Both the position numbers and the translations under genes were made by a program. A model generated the notes under the pieces. That model saw only the letters and a program-made list of their open reading frames with translations. It had not been told where the DNA came from and ran no database searches. 64,000 bases of DNA from Alcaligenes sp. SORT26 (GTDB lineage: Bacteria > Pseudomonadota > Gammaproteobacteria > Burkholderiales > Burkholderiaceae_B), in assembly GCF_017377875.1 (NCBI RefSeq), contig NZ_CP070975.1, forward strand, positions 930,001 to 994,000. The letters run 5' to 3'. This document shows, piece by piece, positions 45,405-54,094 of this stretch. Position 1 is the stretch's first letter, and every line of letters starts with the position of its first letter.

Positions 45405-45565
45405 CTTGTTCTCGACTTTTCCGTTAATTGCATTTTATATATGTAATGGTGCGGCTGACAAGCTAAGCAATCACGCCGAGATGAGGAAAATAAGAGAAAA
45501 ACAGAAGATCAGGAGCTGAGCGGCTGATTACAATGTCCCGGCCTTACCACCTTCACACAGACATC

Positions 45566-45934
45566 ATGATGAACTATCTGGTCACCGCCTCACATCGCTC
45601 TGAATACCCCAACCCCTTGGTACTGCAGAACGGGGACAGGGTAACTATTGGCGAGCTTTATCAAGGTCCCGAAAACTGGGATCACTGGATTTACTGCTCT
45701 ACAAACGAACATTCAGGTGGATGGGTGCCTGAACAAATTATTAAACGTCTGCCCGACACGAATACCGGCCGTGTCATTCAGGACTACAGCGCTCTGGAAA
45801 TGAATGTTGATGAAGGAGACCTCGTGCACGTGAACAGACAGCTCAATGGCTGGTGCTGGTGTGTACGCCCCAAGGATGGAGCACAAGGCTGGGTGCCTGT
45901 CAGCCACTTGTCGCCACAACCCACCAGCCCCTAG
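45566..45934 (+). CDS. Double SH3-like domain protein
   Basis: A 122-residue protein with two SH3-like beta-barrel segments: residues about 1-60 (YPNPLVLQNGDRVTIGELY ... HWIYCSTNEHSGGWVPEQII) and 65-120 (RVIQDYSALEMNVDEGDLV ... WCWCVRPKDGAQGWVPVSHL), each ending in GWVP. Short cytosolic proteins of this type occur in many bacteria without a known role and may bind proline-rich peptides or the cell wall. ATG 45566/45569 fits homologues better than the ATG 11 codons upstream; the start is uncertain. Confidence 0.75.
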   Translation: MMNYLVTASHRSEYPNPLVLQNGDRVTIGELYQGPENWDHWIYCSTNEHSGGWVPEQIIKRLPDTNTGRVIQDYSALEMNVDEGDLVHVNRQLNGWCWCVRPKDGAQGWVPVSHLSPQPTSP

Positions 45935-46013
45935 CATCCACAGCGGTATTCCTCCCCTCCTCCCTGCCAGACTTTTTATCACCTGCCTTGAGGAGAGGGT
46001 CCCGCCCCCGCGG

Positions 46014-46598
46014 CTATCTGTACAGATTCTGATGAACCCAGCCTTTACTGGTCAAAATCATCCTGGCCTGCCCCTCTACTTCCTGCGCCGTCAAAGTACG
46101 TAAGTCCTCGTAGCTGTCCAGCACAGCGCTATCCTTGATCCAGGCTGCCGCATCGGCCAGATGGTAGACATAGTTCACCTGACTGACCATAAAGCCACCT
46201 GCACTAGCCGGTTCTGTGAAGTAACTGATGCGATCCAGAACCAGGCGGCCCGTGCAAAATGCATCATGCTCGCCCTTGGACTGCTCAGAACTGGAACGGC
46301 GTAAATACGTATCTGCATTGGCATCCAGCTCGTAACGGGGCGCGTCTTCTTTGCCAACCTGGCGCAGCAAACCCACCTTGGCCAACGCAGCCAGACGAGC
46401 TCGATCTTCCACGATCAAAGGCGAATCATGTTCGGCCTGGTAGGGATATACACGCCCTGGCACACCCACACATAAACCGTCTCGGGTATCCAGATAGCTC
46501 TGGATGGCACTGTTGAAGTTGTCCTCATTGGCCTGTTTGGAGTCCTCGCACCCGGCTAGTAAGCCTGCCACCACCACGACCAACGCTGTTTTCCACAT
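46014..46598 (-). CDS. Lipoprotein of unknown function
   Basis: A 194-residue protein with a lipoprotein signal peptide: MWKTALVVVVAGLLAGC, lipobox LAGC, acylated Cys at 17. The +2 residue is Glu, so outer-membrane sorting is expected. The mature part contains two further cysteines (about 43 and 114), which could form a disulfide. No recognised domain. It is convergent with the SH3 protein gene and probably monocistronic. Confidence 0.75.
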   Translation of the reverse strand: MWKTALVVVVAGLLAGCEDSKQANEDNFNSAIQSYLDTRDGLCVGVPGRVYPYQAEHDSPLIVEDRARLAALAKVGLLRQVGKEDAPRYELDANADTYLRRSSSEQSKGEHDAFCTGRLVLDRISYFTEPASAGGFMVSQVNYVYHLADAAAWIKDSAVLDSYEDLRTLTAQEVEGQARMILTSKGWVHQNLYR

Positions 46599-46816
46599 AG
46601 ATACTTCCTTGCTTGCTGACGAGCTGAAAGACCGAGTTTAGCCCGCCCCCGCCCCGCACTAAAAGCCTTGTCACAAGCAGACAAGAAAATGCCGTGCTCG
46701 CGCAGTCAAGACGCAATACCCACCAATATTGCATTACTGCATTGCAAAATCTGCTCTTTTACGATCCTTACAAACAGGTTAAAGTTTCCTGGCTTCGTAA
46801 ATGAAAGGCATTATCA

Positions 46817-47386
46817 ATGAGCATCACCCCCGTTCCAGTCGCCCGCCAACGCTACACCGTCGTAGCGCGCACCTTGCACTGGCTAATGGCCCTGGCCCTG
46901 ACCGCGTTGGTGACGGTGGGCTACACCATGAAAACCTTGCCCCTGTCTCCACTGAAACTACAGGTCTATTCCTGGCATAAGTGGGCCGGTATTTCTTTAT
47001 TGGTATTAGTGATCTTGCGCCTGCTCTGGCGTTTGTTTAACCGCCCCCCTGCTCTGCCCGAAGGCATGTCGCCCCTGACCCGGGCTCTGGCCCATGGCGG
47101 CCATGCCGTCCTGTACTTCTTGATGATTGGCATCCCTTTGACAGGCTGGCTGATGAGCTCAGCCAAAGGCTTCCAGACCGTCTGGTTTGGCGTACTGCCC
47201 CTGCCTGACCTGGTCTCCAAAGATAAACCTTTGGGCGAGTTACTGGTCCAAGTCCACATCTTTTTCAATTACGCCCTGATTACCATGGTCAGCCTGCATA
47301 TTCTGGCGGCCTTGAAGCATCAGTTCATAGACCGTGACGGCTTGCTACGCCGTATCACCTTTACTTTAGGCAAAGCCAAATCATGA
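46817..47386 (+). CDS. Cytochrome b561
   Basis: A 189-residue inner-membrane diheme cytochrome b with four helices. Candidate heme ligands are His in RTLHWLMAL, SWHKWAGISLL, HGGHAVLYFL and VHIFFNYALITMVSLHILAALKHQF region. Bacterial b561 proteins exchange electrons between quinones and periplasmic partners. Its stop overlaps the start of a YceI gene by four bases, and a second YceI gene follows, a common association. The likely role is respiratory redox balance or superoxide handling. Confidence 0.92.
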   Translation: MSITPVPVARQRYTVVARTLHWLMALALTALVTVGYTMKTLPLSPLKLQVYSWHKWAGISLLVLVILRLLWRLFNRPPALPEGMSPLTRALAHGGHAVLYFLMIGIPLTGWLMSSAKGFQTVWFGVLPLPDLVSKDKPLGELLVQVHIFFNYALITMVSLHILAALKHQFIDRDGLLRRITFTLGKAKS

Positions 47387-47946
47387 GCAAATCTGTCTTC
47401 CTGTCCCTGCTGGTCGGCTCCCTGAGCCTGAGCGCCAGCCTGTCAGCCAATGCCAAGAACTACCAGGCCCTGGATACCCAAAATAGCGAAATCGGCTTTC
47501 AGTATTCCCAGATGGGCGTGAAGCTGGATGGCCAGTTCCGCAAATTTGAAGGCGAGCTGAACTTCGACCCTGAAGCCCTGGATCAGTCCAAGGTGGTCTT
47601 GAAAGTTGCTTTGGATAGCGTTGATACCGGCTCGGACGAAGCCGATGACGAACTGCAGGATGTGCGCTGGTTCGATATTGACGCACACCCCCAGGCCGTT
47701 TTCAGTTCCAAGAGTTTCCGTGCTGTCAGCGCCCAGCAATATGAAGTGCAAGGCACGCTGCAAATCAAAGGCCGTGAACAGCCTGTCACCGTGATGGCGA
47801 CCATGGCTCCTGAAGGAGACAAGGCGACGTTTAGCGGTGCATTTGAAATCAAGCGTGGCGATTTTTCTATCGGTGAAGGCTCCTGGTCCACCTACGACAT
47901 CGTGGCCAACGAGATCACCGTCAACTTCAAAATTGATGCGAAGTAA
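47383..47946 (+). CDS. Periplasmic YceI-family protein (first copy)
   Basis: A 187-residue exported lipocalin-like protein. The signal peptide ends in SANA (about residue 23). The mature protein starts KNYQALDTQNSEIGFQYSQMGVKLDGQFRKF region and has the YceI pattern: hydrophobic-ligand barrel, SGAFEIKRGDFSIGEGSW at the end. YceI proteins bind isoprenoid quinones or other lipids. The ATG overlaps the cytochrome b561 stop (ATGA), so translation is coupled. Confidence 0.92.
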   Translation: MSKSVFLSLLVGSLSLSASLSANAKNYQALDTQNSEIGFQYSQMGVKLDGQFRKFEGELNFDPEALDQSKVVLKVALDSVDTGSDEADDELQDVRWFDIDAHPQAVFSSKSFRAVSAQQYEVQGTLQIKGREQPVTVMATMAPEGDKATFSGAFEIKRGDFSIGEGSWSTYDIVANEITVNFKIDAK

Positions 47947-48001
47947 GCAGACGCATCAGCGCCCCCCTCCTCCCTACCCGCTCAACAAGGATTACCTCCC
48001 T

Positions 48002-48574
48002 ATGATCAAGCCAGTGATTGCCCTGTCCGCCAGCTTCTTGTTTGTGTTTGCCGCCCAGGCTGCTCCCGTCACCTATCAGGTCGAGCCTAGCCACACTTTC
48101 GTGCATTTCAGCTACAAGCACCTGGGACTGAGCACGCAAAGCCAGCGTTTTGACAAGGCACAAGGTACGGTCACCCTGGACCAGGAAGCCAAGAAAGGCA
48201 GTATCGACATGAAAGTGGATACTCGCTCGGTCAGCACCGGCTTTCCTCTGTTCAACGAACACATTCAGGGCAAGGACCACTTTGACACCGCGCAATTCCC
48301 TGAAGCGACCTTTGTGTCCAAAGACATTCAGTTCGACGGTGACAAGCCTGTTTCGGCCAAGGGCGATCTGACCATCAAGGGCATTACCAAGCCCGTGACC
48401 ATGACCATCGAGTCCTTCCTGACCATGCCCAAGCACCCCATGATGAACAAAGCAGCTTTGGGCGCTGACGGCAAGATCGAGATCAAGCGCAGCGAGTTTG
48501 GCATGGCTGCCAACGTGCCTTACGTGGGTGACGAAGTCACTATCCGCATCGCACTGGAAGCCATTGCCCAGTAA
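48002..48574 (+). CDS. Periplasmic YceI-family protein (second copy)
   Basis: A 190-residue exported YceI protein with signal peptide MIKPVIALSASFLFVFAAQA. Mature sequence APVTYQVEPSHTFVHFSYKHLG and the ending IKRSEFGMAANVPYVGDEV are typical of the main YceI branch and more canonical than the first copy. AGGA precedes the ATG; the longer open frame upstream is an overlap with the first copy. It is the third gene of the b561-YceI-YceI unit, 55 bases after the first YceI. Confidence 0.93.
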   Translation: MIKPVIALSASFLFVFAAQAAPVTYQVEPSHTFVHFSYKHLGLSTQSQRFDKAQGTVTLDQEAKKGSIDMKVDTRSVSTGFPLFNEHIQGKDHFDTAQFPEATFVSKDIQFDGDKPVSAKGDLTIKGITKPVTMTIESFLTMPKHPMMNKAALGADGKIEIKRSEFGMAANVPYVGDEVTIRIALEAIAQ

Positions 48575-48605
48575 TAGCGAGCCACTCGCTACTCAGGAAG
48601 TCTGA

Positions 48606-48950
48606 TTACAGGATTTCCTGAACCACTTCCAGGGGACGCGCCAGACGCGTCCCTTTTTCTGTCACCACGATGGGGCGATTCAACAAAATGGGATTAGCCT
48701 CAATAGCAGCCAGCAAGTCCTCGTCGCTCAGATCGGGATTGCCCAGATTCAGCTCGCTGTAAATGGCTTCTTTGCTGCGCATGGCTTCACGTACGGTCAA
48801 ACCCGTCGCCGCTATCAGCGCTTTGAGTTCGCTACGCGACAAAGGCGTTTTCAGGTACTCGATGATCTCGGGCTTCAGGCCTTTTTCCTGCATCATGGCC
48901 AGGGCATTACGCGAAGTGCTGCAGCGCGGATTATGATAGATTTTGCTCAT
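48606..48950 (-). CDS. arsC: ArsC-type reductase (glutaredoxin-dependent arsenate reductase)
   Basis: A 114-residue ArsC-family protein: MSKIYHNPRCSTSRNALAMM with the active-site Cys at about residue 10, then IIEYLKTPLSRSEL and the closing ARPLEVVQEIL with the PI-type loop NPILLNRPIVV. Enzymes of this type reduce arsenate to arsenite with glutathione and glutaredoxin. No arsB, acr3 or arsR gene is adjacent, so it is a stand-alone gene. It is convergent with the YceI unit. Confidence 0.9.
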   Translation of the reverse strand: MSKIYHNPRCSTSRNALAMMQEKGLKPEIIEYLKTPLSRSELKALIAATGLTVREAMRSKEAIYSELNLGNPDLSDEDLLAAIEANPILLNRPIVVTEKGTRLARPLEVVQEIL

Positions 48951-49072
48951 GACAGTCTTTGACTTCCTATAAACCGTATTCAGGCGAACAATAGTAGCCC
49001 AGCGCCACTGGATACGTCATCTGGGTAGCTTGCTGCAGACCGGCCAGCGTCTTCACTTAGCCAGGAGAACAC

Positions 49073-49771
49073 ATGATCGACCTGTATTACTGGACCACTC
49101 CCAACGGACACAAAGTCACGATGTTTCTGGAGGAGTCCGGCCTGCCCTACACCCTCCACCCCATCAATATTGGCCAGGGCGATCAATTCAAACCTGAATT
49201 TCTGCGCATCGCCCCTAATAACCGTATTCCCGCCATTGTTGACCAGGCCCCGCAAGACGGCGGCGAGCCTATCTCCCTGTTCGAGTCCGGCGCTATCTTG
49301 CAGTATCTGGCGGAGAAAACCGGCCAGTTCCTGTCCTCCGACTTGCGGGTCCGTACCGAGACCTTGCAGTGGCTGTACTGGCAAATGGGGGGCTTGGGTC
49401 CGATGGCCGGTCAAAACCATCACTTCAACGTCTATGCGCCCGTCAAAATTGACTACGCCATTGACCGCTATGTACGTGAAACGGGCCGCCTTTACGGTGT
49501 GCTGAACAAGCACCTGGAACAGCGTGACTTTATCGCGGGCGACTATTCCATTGCCGATATGGCCAGCTATCCCTGGATTGTCTCCCACCAGCGCCAAAGC
49601 CAGAACCTGGACGACTTCCCGCATCTGAAACGCTGGTTTCAGCGTATTGGCGAGCGCCCGGCGACCCAGCGCGCCTATGCTCTGGTCGAGCAGATCAACC
49701 CCGGCTCCCCCGTCCATGACGAGAAAGCCCGCCAGATCCTTTTTGGCCAAGATTCCAAAACTATTCGATAG
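49073..49771 (+). CDS. Glutathione S-transferase, YfcG/Nu-class-like
   Basis: A 232-residue GST. The start MIDLYYWTTPNGHKVTMFLEE with Thr/Asn in the active-site position, RIAPNNRIPAIVD, and LFESGAILQYLAEKTG are characteristic of the YfcG/YghU (Nu) class, which acts as a glutathione-dependent disulfide reductase. The C-terminal helical domain has WQMGGLGPMAGQNHHFN, a class signature. AGGAGA precedes the ATG. A lipoprotein gene follows 12 bases later. Confidence 0.92.
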   Translation: MIDLYYWTTPNGHKVTMFLEESGLPYTLHPINIGQGDQFKPEFLRIAPNNRIPAIVDQAPQDGGEPISLFESGAILQYLAEKTGQFLSSDLRVRTETLQWLYWQMGGLGPMAGQNHHFNVYAPVKIDYAIDRYVRETGRLYGVLNKHLEQRDFIAGDYSIADMASYPWIVSHQRQSQNLDDFPHLKRWFQRIGERPATQRAYALVEQINPGSPVHDEKARQILFGQDSKTIR

Positions 49772-49783
49772 GACTATCAACCC

Positions 49784-50578
49784 ATGACCTTGCAGCGCCC
49801 CTATCAGCTACTGCTTATTGGCCTGACCGCCATGGCTCTGTCTGCGTGTTCCAGCACGCCCAGCTCCAATATTTCCCTGATCCCCACACAAACCCAGGAT
49901 CAGACGGAAAAAGACGGTGTTTTCACCCAGTCGCTGAACTACAAGCACGTCAAACCTGGCTGTACCGGTGAATGCCCACGCCTGGAAGTGAAATCCCTGA
50001 TTTTCCCTGGCAATACCGAACTGACCAAGCTGGTCGACGAAAGTCTGGCCCATATGACCGTTATCTCGGAACGCCACCCCGGCTATCGAGGCCTGAAAGA
50101 GTTTGAAGACTACTACTGGGCAACCGCCAATAACCGCGACGAAGTCCATCTGGCTGCCCGTACCCGCTACCGTAACCGTGACCTGACCGTTGTAGAGCTG
50201 AGTTCCGGCATTTACATGACCGGTGCCGCTCACGGCATTACCGCCACACAATTCATCAACTGGGACAATCGCCTGAAAATCGCGTTGCCAGTGGACCGCA
50301 TTATTGCCCCTGGCAAGCTCAAACCTTTCCAGGAACTGGTACGCCAGGCGCACAACAACTGGGTTTCCAGCCTGAGCGAAGCACGTGAAGATCGCGCTGG
50401 CTGGGACAGAATGTGGCCCTTCCAGCCCGCTCAGAACATTGCACTGACCGATCAGGGCCTGCTGGTCAAATACAACCCGTATGAAGTTGCCCCCTACTCG
50501 CTAGGCCAACCTGAGCTGCTGCTGCCCTACTCTCAGTTGCGAGGCATCTTGCGTCCAGACTATCTGCCTGCGGACTAA
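49784..50578 (+). CDS. DUF3298-domain lipoprotein
   Basis: A 264-residue lipoprotein (lipobox LSAC, Cys at about 22). The C-terminal half resembles the DUF3298/RsiV-type domain: SGIYMTGAAHGITATQFINWDN followed by ALTDQGLLVKYNPYEVAPYSLG and LLPYSQLRGIL. Members with this domain bind lysozyme or peptidoglycan-related ligands in other bacteria (RsiV, PdaC), but the role of the proteobacterial lipoproteins is not known. It begins 12 bases after the GST gene and is probably co-transcribed with it. Confidence 0.85.
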   Translation: MTLQRPYQLLLIGLTAMALSACSSTPSSNISLIPTQTQDQTEKDGVFTQSLNYKHVKPGCTGECPRLEVKSLIFPGNTELTKLVDESLAHMTVISERHPGYRGLKEFEDYYWATANNRDEVHLAARTRYRNRDLTVVELSSGIYMTGAAHGITATQFINWDNRLKIALPVDRIIAPGKLKPFQELVRQAHNNWVSSLSEAREDRAGWDRMWPFQPAQNIALTDQGLLVKYNPYEVAPYSLGQPELLLPYSQLRGILRPDYLPAD

Positions 50579-50747
50579 ATCACTGAATCATTCTGCTCAA
50601 TACACTGGCAGCCTGCTCCAGGCTGCCACTTAAGCAAGCACACCCTGTTTTGTACGCTGCCCACGGCCCGGACAGAGCCAAACCTGCAAACCCGGCCCCT
50701 AGCCTGCAGGCAGCGTCCCACCCCTTCTTTAAAGCTCCCATACCGCC

Positions 50748-51587
50748 ATGTCTGATAACTTGTTCCGCTTTCACGACCTGTTTGCTCAACTCGGTCTGCC
50801 CAACTCCCCCGAGGCGATTGCCAGCTTTCTGGAAAAACACCGCCCCCTGTCCAACGACATCCTCCTGGCCGATGCTCCCTTTTGGGACGAATCCCAGGCC
50901 GAGTTCATCCGCGAAAAACGTCTTCAAGACTCGCCCGAATGGATTCAAGTAATCGACCAATTAAGCGAAGCCTTGCGTCAGACCACCGGCGTGGTGAACC
51001 TGTCCGGTCCTTGCCGCGTTCTGGCCTTGTCTGGCAGCCTGCGCCAAACCTCCTTCAATACCGCCTTGGCCCATGCAGCTCAAGCCCTGGCTCCCCAAGG
51101 AATGGCGATTGACGTCGCAACCTTGCACGGTATCCCTCTGTATGACGGCGATATCGAAAGTAAGGACGGTATTCCAGAGGCCGTCCTGAGCTTGAAAGAA
51201 AAAATTCTGAACGCCGACGCCCTGCTCTTGGTCACGCCGGAATACAACAATGGCGTGCCCGGCGTGTTTAAAAACGGGATTGACTGGCTGTCCCGTACCG
51301 ACATGAAAGCCGTTTTCTCGGGCCGTATTACCGGCTTGATTGGCGCTTCCATGGGTGGGTTTGGCACTATCTCGTCCCAGGCCGCCTGGCTACCTACGCT
51401 GAAAATGCTGGGCGTGTCGCTGTATAGCGGCGGCTCCTTGCTCGTGTCTCGCGCACAGAACTCCTTTGATGCGCAAGGCAAGCTGCAAGATGAAAATATC
51501 CAGAAAATGCTGACGGCTTACCTCCAGGGCTTCCAGACCTTTGTCCATGCCTCCCATATGGCCAAGGCGCAGGAAAAAGCCAACTAA
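50748..51587 (+). CDS. DUF2789-NADPH-dependent FMN reductase fusion
   Basis: A 279-residue two-part protein. Residues about 1-78 match stand-alone DUF2789 proteins: HDLFAQLGLPNSPEAIASFL, HRPLSNDILLADAPFW and EWIQVIDQLSEALR. From about 88 a flavodoxin-like NADPH-dependent FMN reductase domain begins with VLALSGSLRQTSFNTALA and continues with PLYDGDIE and LVTPEYNNGVPGVFKNGIDWLSR, the family signature. The reductase part probably reduces flavin or quinone. The frame is continuous with no sign of sequencing error. The fusion may tie the unknown DUF2789 role to flavin redox chemistry. Confidence 0.9.
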   Translation: MSDNLFRFHDLFAQLGLPNSPEAIASFLEKHRPLSNDILLADAPFWDESQAEFIREKRLQDSPEWIQVIDQLSEALRQTTGVVNLSGPCRVLALSGSLRQTSFNTALAHAAQALAPQGMAIDVATLHGIPLYDGDIESKDGIPEAVLSLKEKILNADALLLVTPEYNNGVPGVFKNGIDWLSRTDMKAVFSGRITGLIGASMGGFGTISSQAAWLPTLKMLGVSLYSGGSLLVSRAQNSFDAQGKLQDENIQKMLTAYLQGFQTFVHASHMAKAQEKAN

Positions 51588-51629
51588 AGCAAAGTAGATA
51601 AGCGTGGGGGCTGCCGCGACAGGAAAACG

Positions 51630-52658
51630 TCACTCAGGCGTAATACCGGCAGCCACAGCCACTTCGCGGAACACCGCGATGTCACGCGCCACGGTCTGGT
51701 CCAGTAACTCGGCCGTGCTCGGCGCGATCACAAAACCCAGTTCCTCCAAGGGCGCAGCAAACTCACGCGAGCGAAGTACAGTCGTGATGTCGCGGTTGAG
51801 ACGTGCCACTACCTGATCCGGCGTAGCACGCGGAACGAAGATACCCTGCCAGCTTTCGATCAGGAAGTCAGGTACGCCCAGTTCCTGGAAGGTGGGTACA
51901 TCTGGCAGAACCTTGGAGCGTTCCGACGAAGTAACAGCTAAAGGCACGAGCTGGCCAGTCTGGACGTTCTGAGTCGCCGACGAGATATCGATAAACACGC
52001 CATCCACATGGCCACCGAGTACGGCCAAAATAGCCGGTGCCCCACCCGGATAGGGAATGTTATTAGTCTGCGTCCCCAGGCGCTGATTAAGCAACTCAAC
52101 CGCAAGATGATAGATGCTGCCATAGCCAATCGGCAGCGCTGCAGTCACCTCACCCGCTTGCCGCGTCAACAGCTCACGATATTCATCAAAGTGGCTAACA
52201 CCCAAACCCGGACGCACCACCAGAACCTGTGAATTGACGATAGTGCGGGTCACACCACGAACATCAGTCTCACGGTAAGGGAGTTTGCGACCGAGGGCAG
52301 CATTAAGCGCAAGCTGATCACCGCTGGACAACAAAGTGTGGCCGGTGGGTGCCGCGTGGACCACCTGATTAACGCCAAGACTGGTGTGGGCACCAGGCAC
52401 ATTGTCCACGATTACCGTTTGCTGCCACAGTTCGGCGAGACTTTGTGCGAGCATTCGCGCGATGCGGTCAGCATTGCCGCCCGGATTGACCGGGACGACG
52501 ATACGCACAGGCCTCGAAGGAAAGGTTTCGGCCTCCTGCGCGAACACGGGAGCAGCCAAGGGAGCCGCAACAAGCGCAGCACCCAGTGATGAAGCAGCTC
52601 CACCAAGCCGGGTCACAACAGCCGCGCCGGTGGCTTTCAGAATCATGCGACGATTCAT
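51630..52658 (-). CDS. Bug-family periplasmic solute-binding protein
   Basis: A 342-residue tripartite tricarboxylate transporter receptor (Bug/TctC) with a long N-terminal signal of Tat appearance (MNRRMILKATGAAVV...APVFAQ). Family blocks are FPSRPVRIVVPVNPGGNADRIAR, IPYPGGAPAILAVLGGHVDGVF and LPDVPTFQELGVPDFLIESW. These proteins bind carboxylates or aromatic acids; Alcaligenaceae genomes hold very many. The ATG at 52658 has GGAG seven bases upstream. No tctA/tctB genes are adjacent, so it is an orphan receptor. It appears more GC-rich than its neighbours. Confidence 0.92.
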   Translation of the reverse strand: MNRRMILKATGAAVVTRLGGAASSLGAALVAAPLAAPVFAQEAETFPSRPVRIVVPVNPGGNADRIARMLAQSLAELWQQTVIVDNVPGAHTSLGVNQVVHAAPTGHTLLSSGDQLALNAALGRKLPYRETDVRGVTRTIVNSQVLVVRPGLGVSHFDEYRELLTRQAGEVTAALPIGYGSIYHLAVELLNQRLGTQTNNIPYPGGAPAILAVLGGHVDGVFIDISSATQNVQTGQLVPLAVTSSERSKVLPDVPTFQELGVPDFLIESWQGIFVPRATPDQVVARLNRDITTVLRSREFAAPLEELGFVIAPSTAELLDQTVARDIAVFREVAVAAGITPE

Positions 52659-52795
52659 ACCAGGCTCCAATAACTAAGCGATAGACCGATCGGTCCGGGG
52701 ATATGGCCTGTAGCTTAGTGAGCCTTCATCCTCCAATCAAGTCAAACCCATTCAGGCTTATCCAGCGGATTACCCTATGGACGTCGTGCAGAAAC

Positions 52796-52826
52796 AGAAA
52801 AGGAGCCTTAAAGGCTCCTTTTTTCT
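52796..52826. terminator. Terminator after the second ankyrin gene
   Basis: Stem AAAGGAGCCTT / AAGGCTCCTTT with almost no loop, flanked by A-run and T-run, 15 bases after the stop on the minus strand; bidirectional. Confidence 0.85.
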
Positions 52827-52840
52827 ATTCTGCCTATGTC

Positions 52841-53734
52841 TTAAGGCTGAACAGGCTTGTCAAAACGATCCAGGTCAAAATAACGGCTGGAGCTATTGGA
52901 CGATGCAGGTTTGGACGTGGAACTCTCGGCCGCTGCCTCAGGCTGAGGCTCTACGGTCACGGTTTGCACGCGATTCAAATCGGGCTGCTCCACACGCTCT
53001 GGAACTCCATAGGTTTGTACCGCCCCCCCGGAGTAGCTTCCTGCCGCAGGTACGGAAGCGGACTTGCGTGCCGCAGCCTGATCCAGAAAGCTGGCCAATT
53101 GTTCATGATTGGCGGATCGGGCCCAGTCTGCCGGACTCAAGCCTTGAGCATTTTGCATCGTGGGATCTGCACCCGCTGCCAACAGGACCTCGACCACTGC
53201 ACGTTTTCCCGACAAGGCCGCCATCATCAAGGGGCTGGTTCCATCCGGTGCAGGAGCATTCACAATCGCTTTTTGGGATAGCAAATAACGAACGGTTTCC
53301 TCGTGCCCTTTGGAGGCTGCATAGTGCAAAGGCGACCAACCCACTCGATTGATCTGTCCACCCCGTGCCTGCAAATCCCGCAAGCGAGCCGTTTCACCCA
53401 TCAAGGCCAGATACATCATGGGGGTTTCACGGGACTCGTTCTCGATATTCACGTTGGTGCGTCGGTTCGCCAGCAAGGCATCCACCACCTTCCAGGACTG
53501 ATTGCGCATCGCCAACATCAGGGATGGATTGCCTTTGGAGTCCACCGCATTGGGATTAGCCCCCCGAATGAACTCTTGTTCGATGATGTTGGGCCGGTCG
53601 TTTTCCAGAGCCAGATACCAATTTCGGCTTTCAAACTCCGGCTCCTGAGCCAGAACGGGGGCTGACAAGAGGACAGCAAAAGGAAACACCAGGGAAAGGA
53701 TGGCTTTATTCGCCATTTTTCTTTTAAAAATCAT
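52841..53734 (-). CDS. Exported ankyrin-repeat protein
   Basis: A 297-residue protein with a signal peptide (MANKAILSLVFPFAVLLSAPVLA within the first 29 residues). Five to six ankyrin repeats follow (about 40-215), for example TSPLMMAALSGKRAVVEVLL and AGADPTMQNAQGLSPADWA. The last 70 residues are Ser, Ala and Gln rich and low in complexity, ending RYFDLDRFDKPVQP. The start ATG 53734 has AAAAGGA eight bases upstream. The partner protein is unknown. Confidence 0.85.
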   Translation of the reverse strand: MIFKRKMANKAILSLVFPFAVLLSAPVLAQEPEFESRNWYLALENDRPNIIEQEFIRGANPNAVDSKGNPSLMLAMRNQSWKVVDALLANRRTNVNIENESRETPMMYLALMGETARLRDLQARGGQINRVGWSPLHYAASKGHEETVRYLLSQKAIVNAPAPDGTSPLMMAALSGKRAVVEVLLAAGADPTMQNAQGLSPADWARSANHEQLASFLDQAAARKSASVPAAGSYSGGAVQTYGVPERVEQPDLNRVQTVTVEPQPEAAAESSTSKPASSNSSSRYFDLDRFDKPVQP

Positions 53735-54094
53735 ATTATTAAGTCCTTTTCATAAAGTGTTTTATTAGCTCAAGAACGCGTCACGAGGTAGCTATAAGGA
53801 GGAGTTCAGGACCTGTTTGTCCAATTCAAGACTGGAAGCATTTAACTATAAACTGGTTCAATAAAATCAAATAAACCATTGATTATTAATAAAAATTAAC
53901 TTTTCAACAATGATTTCAGGCTACCAAAACAGGCTGAAACCTCATCGAAAATTCTATAATTTATATTTAAAATCAGCAGCTTATTAGATTTTCTTGATAA
54001 ACATAATTAACTTTAGCTTCTGATCAGACAACTTCCTGACAATCAGTGCAGGCAAGTATCGCAGCGACTAATCAGACCTCTAAACAAGATTAAT
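53735..54094. other. AT-rich intergenic region
   Basis: About 360 bases without a gene. The stretch 53840-54060 is very AT-rich. It presumably holds the promoter of the ankyrin gene and the 3' end of the tatD transcript. TGATCAGACAACTTCCTGACAATCAG-like repeats of GATCAG/AATCAG are seen near 54020-54075, but no clear RNA, terminator or repeat could be defined. Confidence 0.4.

Noticed and set aside
52703..53352. Plus-strand frames opposite the second ankyrin gene
   Set aside because: They run through a terminator hairpin and into the antisense of clear ankyrin repeats, so they are not genes.
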